This document shows, piece by piece, positions 49,015 through 64,000 of a stretch of DNA of 64,000 bases (position 1 is its first letter; each line of letters starts with the position of its first letter). The position numbers were made by a program, and so were the translations under genes. Source of the DNA: Thamnaconus septentrionalis (taxonomy: Eukaryota; Chordata; Actinopteri; Tetraodontiformes; Monacanthidae); the NCBI GenBank assembly GCA_009823395.1, contig CM020510.1, positions 7,287,773 through 7,351,772 of the forward strand. Direction: 5' to 3'. The notes under the pieces are model-generated. The model was not told the DNA's origin and did not search any database. It saw nothing but the letters and a program-made list of their open reading frames with translations.

Positions 49015-52000
49015 TGTGTGAGTGTGATCACTCTGGCTTACAGTTTTAGGGCTCAGCTTTGTGAAGGAAGGGTGAAGCTACTGATACATTTGCTTACTCC
49101 ATCTTCTGAACCAGGTCAACTGATTAAAATCTATAAATTTGCCAACACATACATTATGCTGAAAAATTCTTGGCAAAAGCAACACCAGCCGAACGAATGC
49201 AAGCTTGCAACAAAAAGTGTTGCTTCAATCGTTTGTGGTGAAAGGCGTGCACGTTTCAAAGGCTGCCATAGGTTGATAATTAAAAAGCAGCAAACACATG
49301 CATATGGTCCTGCCCATCATAATGCATAAAGCATTGCAGCTTGGAAAGCTGCCCGTGTTAGGAGCTGAAATTTAATCACTGCCAGTTAGAGATGTACAAA
49401 CTCTATGCTTGAGCAGCACTGTCCTGTATTATTACTATGTTTTACGTGCAAAATATACACTGTATTTATGCATACGTGTAAAAAATAAAAGCTTACTTTC
49501 GAAGGTGTTCATGCTCCTTCAGGAACAACTCCGTTCTCCTGTTGTTGACTCCAGAGCCGCTCTTGTAAGACCTGAAAAAGAAAGCATGTGACACAATTTG
49601 AACCAAAAAAGCAAAGCTTCCAGCAAGTCAGAGTCAGATTCCTTTCCATCAGTATGTGTACGTCACCTGTCAATCATCACATGATAAACAGAGAGAACAA
49701 ACTGTGCTGATCCTCCGCCGTCACGATTGGACTGTGTTTTTGGTTCACATGACACAGACACACACACATGGCCAAAAACTATTTATTTATCCGGACCGGT
49801 TCAGATGCGTCCCTCCATGATCTTTGCAACATTTCCATTTCATTCCCACCCAACAAAAAACACAAGCACTCTGGCCATATTTTATCAAATACCACTCGGC
49901 TTCCATATGAAGCGTTGCCTCTGCCTTCTTACGGTAAAAGCCTTCTTGCGGTTCAAAATGGAAGGCTTTTAATGTGAAGCACGCGGCTGCAGGAAATGTT
50001 CACTTTGCATTAGAAGCATCCTAACGCAGTGACGGCACGATCACAGCAACACAAGTGATGAGAATACAGGCTGTTGTTGGCTGGTAAAAGAGGCTCCTTC
50101 TAAATCATGTTTTCCGGAGTTTTGGGGAGGACACAACAACAACAACAACAACAACAAGTTTTATCAAGCTCTATTGAAAGGTGATATGGCCAACATGACA
50201 TGAATACCTCCCAGTCAGTAGGTGTCGCACTGTCCAATTCTACTGGTCACCAAGTTCACAAAACTACCCATGCCTGGTCAAGAGCTGGAACAGTGGCAGG
50301 AAGACCTTCCATGGTGTACATACATAGAATTTTAAACATGAATTTGGAATTTTTTCCACTTCTTTATATCAACGTTAGCACTCAGTACAAGGTGTTGGGT
50401 TCAACGTGGTTCTGTCAGTGAGCAAACCTTTGATTTACTATGATGCCGATAAAAAAAATGTGAATAGCATTTCATTTGACTTTACTACCTGAACACAAGA
50501 AGGGATTTTTCACACTGCCAATTGGCCCACTGCATAGCCATAAAGGCTTTTAAAGTTAAAAATGCAGTGCATTTAGCAGCCTTAGTAATAGATCCCTCAC
50601 TGACACTGTAAAACAGTCCCATCCGCAACTATAACTGTCAGCATCACCAAACCGCTGACTGACTTATATCTCTATTTACTGCAGCCACACCCTCGGGGTG
50701 GTGATAGTTACCGTCTAACATGCAGGGAGAAAGACCACACCTTTACAATGTAAAGTCTGTGCACGCCTGCAACCATGCCAGCGGTGAGCAGCCCTGGAGC
50801 TGATGTGTCTGATTAATCCAACCCACAGCACTCCATACAGACTTCCTCCAGCTCACTGACAGGGGTGCGTCTCTATGGCGGTAAGGTTGACTGTGCAACA
50901 AGCAACCTCACTGCCACAGCAGGGGTATTTTAAAAAGGGCATGTAAATCACTATCTGCCGTTTTTTGTTGCTGCTGACATTTAGAAACAAAGGAAGAGCA
51001 GATCGAGGGTCCAGTCGGTCTGAGCACGCCCACCTCTGCTGAGCACCAGCAGGTGATTTGCCCACTGTCCTCCGAGCCCACTCAACGCATCGATTCAATA
51101 TATATGTTTACGTGTTTGCATAAATTTCAGGCGTGCAACATTCCATTTAAACAGTATGGATTTTTTATTTACATGCGCTGTACTTGCACAACATGGTTGC
51201 ATACAAGAAAATGAACGATGCAGTGTCACGTCCCCAAGAGCTCTACCGCCCTCTACTGGCAAAAGAGACAAATGCTTTGCTACTAAGGCAGCTTCAGCGA
51301 GGTTTGGTGGCGAACAATATGCAAGTATTCAAATGTCATGCAATGCAGATGTTGAGATTTTTTATATATGTTTTAGATCTGCTTCAGTAATAGCCCTGTG
51401 CAACTTCATAAAAAATACATTTCATTACAGCACTTTTAAATTGAGGTTTGGTTCAATAGCTCGAGACAATTAGAGACTATGATGAAAGAGGGGATTTACT
51501 GTCATTGACTTTCATAGAGAGGCAACTGACAGGACAAAGTCATGAAGCAAGTGGAGAAAGCATTCTAGACATTCCAACCTCCAAAATTTTCCTTACACCA
51601 GCAGCAATTTTCCCAAGCTAGAAATCGTGGACATACAAGTCCAAGAGACTCTGTTGCACTGTGCCACAGCAGCACATGAGGTTTCACTGTTCATTGTGTC
51701 TCATTAGCAGTCGCTAGACCCATTAGTCTTCATCAGGACTAGTGTAGGGCTAACGACATGGCCTTATTTCTATGCATTGAATGGATTAACCTGACACGAT
51801 GCCCAATAGCAGGGTCACGGCACGCTTTGGTGATGCCATGTAATACGGGGATGGTGTGCACTGTCCCAGCTGGGAGGTTACCAAGAGAGACGCACTGTCA
51901 GCTTTGATTTATTCAAATCATAATGTGACAGTATATTATCGATAGATAGAAAGTACACGTCTGTGCAGTGATGTAAGTAATTAAAGAAGAAAAATGTGTG

Positions 52001-55000
52001 TGTGGGGGGGGTTAATTCCACCCACAAATTCTTGTTAATTTTTTTTACAACTGGCCTATCGCTGTGGGAAAAAACTGAATCCTTTTGGATTTATGGACCA
52101 GTACTTAAGAACCAGTGTTTTATTTCCTGCATGCAATGTGACTGCAGCGCATGTTTGCTGAGTTCAACAAAGAGCCCTTGTAATAATTAAAAGCATTTAA
52201 TTTGTTCCCTTAGCGCTCTCACATGACACAGGCACTGACCGCGCTGCAGAACTTTAAACCCGTTTGTATCAGCGTAAAGTTATTCAACCCAATGCCCACA
52301 CTAAGCACTTTGCATTGCCATACAAGCAAACAATCAATTTGGGCAGAGGTTTAATTGGTTCCTTAAAAAATAAATAAAAAAGCCTTGTCATTCGGAGCTG
52401 ATATAAAGTGACAGCGACAGCTACAGACTGCGCAAGGCTTCCGCAGACTATCTACATATTGGCTGGATGGAGTCCAATCAATAAGAATCCTGCAGTGCCC
52501 AGGATTGCTCACTGCTCTGCCTCTCAGATCAATAACCCATTACAATAAAAGGAAGAGAGAAAAGGATGGAGGTCACAGTCTACAGGAGTCTCCAACTCGG
52601 AGTCAGAACTGAGCCAAACGTAAGAGAAGATGCACTATTTTACTGCAAGGCACCAAAGAAACCATGAATCTCCTTCAGCTTTAACAGGGAACATTTTTCA
52701 AGAGCAAACAAAGTAAAAGTGGAGTTTCAGCTCTGCCCCCACAGGGAATAAATATGGTGCACCACACAGAGGCTCTGTGTACAAGTCTGGCAGCTCTGCA
52801 TCCTCTGCAGCCACTGGGACCAAATGCAAGCAAGCCACCACATTCATAAAATACCATTTTTAATCCTGTTGGTTAAGCTTAAGTTTAAGACTATTAAAAT
52901 CAAGGACCTGAAACCTTAGGCAGACAGGCCAAACTGTAAACAAGGACATTTATTTTAGCTGTTGAACACGAGACACTCACTCAATGTCTTTCCTGACGGA
53001 CCCCAGCAGGTCTTCTCTTTCCCGGATGGCCAGGAAGTTGCCTTTAGTTTTGTGGAATTCATGTGTGTAATCCTATGTGGAAATGCATGAAATAAAATGA
53101 AGAAGTGGTTTAGGTAAAAAGCATGACTAAATGTAGCAAAACAACAAGGCAAGTGTGTATTTCATTCGGTAAGTTTACATTTTTAATTTAGCCAGAGGTT
53201 CATTCCACATCCCGAGGAGAATAAGTAAAGTTCAAATAGGTGAACACTCAGAACTGAGGTGAAAAGTATAAAGCATGAAAGAGCAAACCTGCAGGATGTC
53301 TCTGTGTCTCTGGAGAGTGTGCATGAGTGCAGCGTTTAGAGACGCCGTGCCCGGAGTGTTGGTGTACTCCGCCATCTTGTCATTGACCGCCGTCAGCTTG
53401 ACAGGCAGGAAAAAACAGTCAAATAAGACAAGCAGCTTCTGCTATTTTATTTTTCTTCTTGTGCAGTTTGTCTGATTAACTTTACAAATAATACCGCACA
53501 GCTACAATTACCATTTACTTTATAGGTCTTACTGTGCTTTAAAATTTCACAGTGCCTTTACGCAAGTCACCTTGAAACCTTAATATCTTTGCTGTTTCAA
53601 ATGCTTTGTTGTTGTTTTAAAGCCGAGCTGCATCAAACATATTCAATCTACTCATTCAAGAAAACATTGCTCTTTCTTTTTGGTGGCCTTGGATTTACTT
53701 ACTTTGGCCAGCAACTGTTCAATTTCCACTGACATGGTGTCAAACATCCTGTCCTGGGTGGAGTTATTGAGCAATGGCGTGGTGTCAGACCTTAAGGAGG
53801 AAAAACAAAGGACCAAGTTGACCAAGTTGAAAGAAATCTCCTCTGATGGTGTACAGTTACATATTCATGCTCTCATTACTTTGACTGTTTGCGGCAGAGT
53901 AGCCCTTTAACACAAAACAAAAAATTGAAACAAGTAGAGCCATAATTCTTCGATAAGTTACACTTTGTTCCATCCTTGAGACAATATTACAGCTTACAAG
54001 ATACTGTACGCTCTGGAGTTTGGATGAATTATGAACGTGCTGTTCATGAACAATTCCTTGCTGCTGAAAACAATTTGCCAATCATTATGTGCAGCAAACA
54101 TAAGTTGACATAGCTCATTTTGTTAAGTAGTTTATAGTTAACCTGATACATTCAAAAAGGCATTTTTTTGTGTGGGGACCTGATTCATGTTGAGGTTTGT
54201 CAGCCACTTATACAATCGGAGTGCTCCAAAAACATGATGTTGGGAAGGTGATCTTCAGTCCATCAATATATCTAAGGCTAATGAAATACCCCATCTCCAT
54301 CTTTGCGTCACCCTCCTTGTGACACGAGGGATCATCGACTGAGCAGTTGCTGACTCAAACCTTGGGACTTACGTGTCTCGTCGCCCTCCATCCCTGGAGC
54401 TGCTGTAGCTGGTGCACAGTTTACTGAAGGAGACCAACTTCAGGTCAAGTTCGTTCTCCAACTGTCTGGCCTGCTTTCGCAGATCTGTCACGCAAGCAAA
54501 GGCAACACAAATGACATGTTGATGCGCTTCATGGTGTCGGTTTGCTTGTTTGTGTGTTTCCCCTCAGTGTAATCGCCCAACTACCGCCGTAACGCGCAAA
54601 CATATGTCGTACGCGACACTAGCAAGTGAGCTGTGCGAGCTAAGTCGACAACTAAATCCATTAATAAACACGACGACAACGCCTTCACCCAATTACCGTC
54701 TGAAGAAGCTAGCAGCTGAGACAACAGCACCTTAAGCGTGTGCTAAACTGAACCGTACAAAGTGGCGTCACGGCTGCACAGCGGGAACAACGTCAACCCG
54801 CACGGCGACGCGCTAGCTAGACCCCCGCGTCTTTAAACTAACGCGAAAGTTACGTTTTCAGTCGATGGATAAAGGACTCAAACGCCCCGAAAGTCTCAAC
54901 CAGGTACAAAGCTAACAGTAAACCCAATGCTGTAGACAGCACGGCGTTACTGTTTACTGTTAATGCGGACAAATGATCCTTCCCTACCTTCCCAGTAGTT

Positions 55001-55021
55001 GCTGCTTCCTATGCCTGCCAT
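41776..55021 (-). CDS. gosr1: gosr1, Golgi SNAP receptor complex member 1 (GS28)
   Basis: GOSR1 is a tail-anchored Qb-SNARE of the Golgi that acts in ER-to-Golgi and intra-Golgi vesicle fusion. Nine coding exons on the minus strand run in order 55021-54988, 54484-54373, 53790-53703, 53396-53289, 53072-52981, 49571-49497, 43666-43637, 42424-42342 and 41900-41776, giving 248 aa against 250 in human, with the same exon number. Every junction is GT-AG and in frame. The N-terminus MAGIGSSNYWED-LRKQARQLENELDLK and the middle DYTHEFHKTKGNFLAIRERE are typical. The SNARE motif spans about 160-225 (IAMATKENMTSQRAMLKSIQ, with Gln in the zero layer). The C-terminal anchor is SLILGSVIGFCTILLLLYAL, ending in His. 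The start codon is the first ATG after a CpG- and ETS-bearing promoter. Introns 5 (3.4 kb) and 6 (5.8 kb) hold most of the length. Confidence 0.96.
43058..43104. repeat. (GT)n microsatellite in gosr1 intron 7
   Basis: GT run of about 22 units. Confidence 0.95.
44433..44654 (-). other. Unrecognised open frame in gosr1 intron 6, probably repeat-derived
   Basis: A minus-strand frame of 73 codons has a balanced composition with several Arg, Trp and Tyr residues (for example YFSAHRSAVASRVWVRAEPY, then GKFAPHFKTAWRRCELSYQ). A second frame continues the protein-like look just downstream (FMAGAVALTANITSGH). I do not recognise it. A decayed mobile element is the likeliest explanation; an extra exon of gosr1 is unlikely, because gosr1 is complete without it. 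Confidence 0.25.
48740..48786. repeat. (GT)n microsatellite
   Basis: GT run of about 23 units. Confidence 0.95.
48956..49013. repeat. (GT)n microsatellite
   Basis: GT run of about 28 units, 170 bases right of the previous one and in the same orientation. Confidence 0.95.
49572..52980 (-). other. gosr1 intron 5 (3.4 kb)
   Basis: No gene or recognisable element. A short (CAA)n repeat lies at 50134-50157. The remainder looks like unique intronic sequence. Confidence 0.65.
50134..50157. repeat. (CAA)n microsatellite
   Basis: Eight CAA triplets. Confidence 0.9.
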
Positions 55022-55080
55022 CTTTGTTGTTCTGGGACGTCACCAACTTCCGGGTTATGTCACGTGACATGGAAGACGTG
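55022..55080 (-). promoter_or_regulatory. gosr1 proximal promoter with CLEAR, ETS and CRE-like sites
   Basis: Within 60 bases upstream of the start codon lie three classical motifs. The perfect palindrome GTCACGTGAC is at 55059-55068. An ETS core, CCGGAAGT on the minus strand, is near 55,046-55,053. A CRE-like TGACGTCC on the minus strand lies near 55,036-55,043. There is no TATA box. This is typical of a housekeeping TATA-less promoter. GTCACGTGAC matches the CLEAR consensus bound by TFEB/TFE3, and also fits USF. Confidence 0.55.
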
Positions 55081-55855
55081 TTCTTGAGGCTGTAGTATTG
55101 ACGTCAGACCATCGCGTACCCCCACTTGTGGCAGTGCCAGCGCCATCTACTGTTCATCGTTCAGCTCCCGCGTGAAAGCTGAAATACTCACGTATAATAC
55201 TCTTTTCAAATGTACAGCATTTGAATACATACTTAGATTTGAACAACAATATTGTGCTAGTAAAAAAAACAAAAAAAACTATCTATAACCTTAATGTTGA
55301 CACAGTTAAACTAGATCTCCCTTGCAGGACGTTATTCTTTTTTTGGTTGTCGTAACATGTATTCAAGTGCTATTCATTGATAAAATTTGGATTCAAACAT
55401 GTCTTAACATGTCCAATAGCTGCATGCTCATTTATATATATTTATATTATTTTTTTTAAAAAATAATAGCAACAGAACGTTATGTTCCTTGTTTCTCTTA
55501 TTCTTTCTTTATCATTCATCATTCATTATAAAAAGCATCAAGAAACACAAGTCTCACTGGATTTACAGAAGCAACATTATCCTTCAGTAAATTGTCTCTC
55601 AAACAGCATCACAGATAGACATCTGCATCAGGCAACCCTGAGGACGCTGCTTTACTTGTTCAACTAGTGTGAGCTACATTCCTTATGTTCAGGATTATTT
55701 TCTGATGATAGTTTGAGGAATATTTTACCGAGATTATTCTTAGTACTAAAGTACGTACTTGAAGACAGAAAAGCAAGGAGGAGGAGCTGTGGGGTATTTT
55801 TTTTTATTATTTCTTTGTTTTCATGTTTAACATGAACAGCACATCCCATTCACAA
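55081..55855. other. Short cpd-gosr1 intergenic spacer
   Basis: About 0.8 kb between the probable cpd transcript end and the gosr1 promoter. It is AT-rich and I see no gene in it. Confidence 0.6.
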
Positions 55856-57495
55856 TTTATTTACAGTTGATTCCAGTTCATATAAAACTCTCGACAATGT
55901 GTGTGACCCTGACACACGCTCAACTTTCATAATTCAAAACACACACATTTGCAAATGCTGCTTAAAAAGAAAAAATACAAAAGTGTATTCCTACACTAAA
56001 AATTCAATTGAACTTGTAACAGTGGCGCTTGTTTAAAAGAAGAAACTCAGACTCCTTGTCACTCAAATTAAAATACAATAAGGCAAATTACATAAGCAAG
56101 AAAATATTTGTGAGATGTAAATGCAAGTACAATAGTCCCAGTTAATGATCTGCATTTAAGGATCTGAAGCAAAATTTGGCTAGAGTGAGTCACGTGTAAA
56201 ACTTTGGTACAAAGAGATAACTGGGTACAGGAAATGTTTTAATTTTTCATCGGATTTAGCAAACTCAATTTAAACGTCTCACTTTGAAATCCCCCCAAAA
56301 AATCCAATCAGCTTCTCATCAGCGGTTTGATGATGGCAATTATGCCTTTTGTGTCAACACAACCGCAATAATAGACAAGCTGAATCTCTTTGCATTGGAC
56401 CCTTAAATCCCACAGAATGGGCAGGTAAGTGTTGGGCAGTGACCTTATTTGGACGGACCACCTGTTTATGACTCACTCAATTCAAAATGACAAAATGACT
56501 TCAACCTGTGCTAGACACAAAAAAGTACAAATAAAAAATACATTCTTCTTATGATTACATGTTTCCAGATCCTGTAATCCGGAACAGTCAATGGGACAAG
56601 TGACCTCCGTGCACACGTCAGAGCACCTTGTAGGTGGATTTCCATTTTTATCAATGTTCTCCCTGATGCTTAAAGCTTTGAGAGCAGCTCACCGATGGCA
56701 ATGATGTTGGCCAACAAAACATAGACAAAACTGCTGGTCCCAAGTCAGCCAGGCTTAAAAAACACTCATCTGTGCACAACCGCCATCCATTCATCTCTCT
56801 TTTCCTGTCACCTGAGTGTGGGATGGATCAAACACCTACATGAGCAAGATATGACATAGTTGCTATTTTTGTCGCACACACAAGCACGCACACTGGTGCA
56901 ACAGTGTGAACAGACTGTACATTTTAGAGGCCAAGGCACAGTTTTGGATTCAGTCTCTCGGATGCTTTGATTGTGTCAATGCTGTCTTGGGTAAAAGAAA
57001 AAAACATTCTAAATCAGAGGAATATTGAGATAGGTTTGTGATATTAGAGAGTGAGAATGCGTGAGACTGAGCATTTTTTTAGTTCGTTCAACATCTGGTT
57101 CCACAAGAGTTCATTTGGACTTGGCGGCTGTGACTCCTTCAGCCAGGCAGTGGACTTGCAAACCTGGACGGCTGAGGTTCCCGGCACGATCAACGTTCCC
57201 TCCTCTACTCCTCTTTTACTAAATCAGGTCAAGTCTGCTGCCTTCCTGAGGAGCCAAAGTCCAGACAGCAGCGCTTCCCCCCTGTACTGACTCAAGGGGC
57301 AGGGCATTTCAGGGCAGGTTGGAATTTGACAAAAGTGTCTTAATTCCCTTCAATAGGTTGGCCAGCGAGCCAAATGCAGAGTTCAGACGATCGTTGTTGG
57401 CAGGCCGTTGAATTTACCGGGTATAATCGAAAACAAAAAGGCGCATCTGGGAAAAAAAACACAAAAAAATAAAATCGGTGAACCGCCTCTTCTTC
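55856..57495 (-). other. cpd 3' UTR (probable)
   Basis: Read on the minus strand, the cpd stop codon at 57498-57496 is followed by about 1.6 kb without a credible exon. It ends at AATAAA (plus-strand TTTATT at 55856-55861). The region is AT-rich, as in many long vertebrate 3' UTRs. An earlier end is possible. Confidence 0.45.

Positions 57496-64000
<6,505 letters not shown>

Larger units (their letters stand above)
43667..49496 (-). other. gosr1 intron 6 (5.8 kb)
   Basis: No nested gene recognised. It holds two long GT microsatellites (48740-48786, 48956-49013). A 73-codon minus-strand frame at 44654-44433 is compositionally protein-like but unrecognised. Confidence 0.65.

Overview
This window looks like nuclear DNA of a teleost fish. 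It holds intron-split vertebrate genes with standard GT-AG junctions, very many (CA)n, (TC)n, (GATA)n and (CTTC)n microsatellites, and copies of a short inverted-repeat element. I see no operons, bacterial genes, CRISPR arrays, rRNA or tRNA genes. Species cannot be named from the sequence alone. All exon calls were made by hand from reading frame, splice motifs and remembered family sequences.

Layout. (1) 1-22 kb: a gene-poor stretch with no exon I can recognise. It is rich in microsatellites and has two CpG-rich blocks (about 5.6-6.8 kb and 15.9-17.0 kb) that may be promoters or first exons of an unseen gene. (2) 22.18-24.9 kb, plus strand: aipl1, a photoreceptor co-chaperone, six coding exons, 330 aa. 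(3) 26.8-39.4 kb, plus strand: trarg1 (tusc5), a CD225/dispanin membrane protein, three coding exons around a 10 kb intron, 180 aa. (4) 55.02-41.3 kb, minus strand: gosr1 (Golgi Qb-SNARE GS28), all nine coding exons, 248 aa. (5) 64.0-55.85 kb, minus strand: the 3' half of cpd (carboxypeptidase D), 15 coding exons and about 758 residues, running off the right edge. (6) 58.16-59.30 kb, plus strand: an unrecognised three-exon gene model of 231 aa, nested antisense inside the second-last intron of cpd.

How they relate. gosr1 and cpd are both secretory-pathway genes in tandem on the minus strand, and are neighbours in human 17q11.2. aipl1 and trarg1 are tandem on the plus strand; their human relatives lie on 17p13. 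The gosr1 and trarg1 3' ends converge. The window therefore joins pieces that are on two arms of human chromosome 17.

Most notable items: the nested antisense gene in cpd; a probable GC-AG intron in aipl1; a trarg1 stop codon split off onto a terminal exon with only 8 coding bases; a TCTG microsatellite that doubles as the trarg1 splice-acceptor tract; a perfect CLEAR-type palindrome just upstream of gosr1; photoreceptor homeobox sites just upstream of aipl1; and a dispersed terminal-inverted-repeat element family. I did not find an obviously new biological system; the nested gene is the best candidate for something undescribed.
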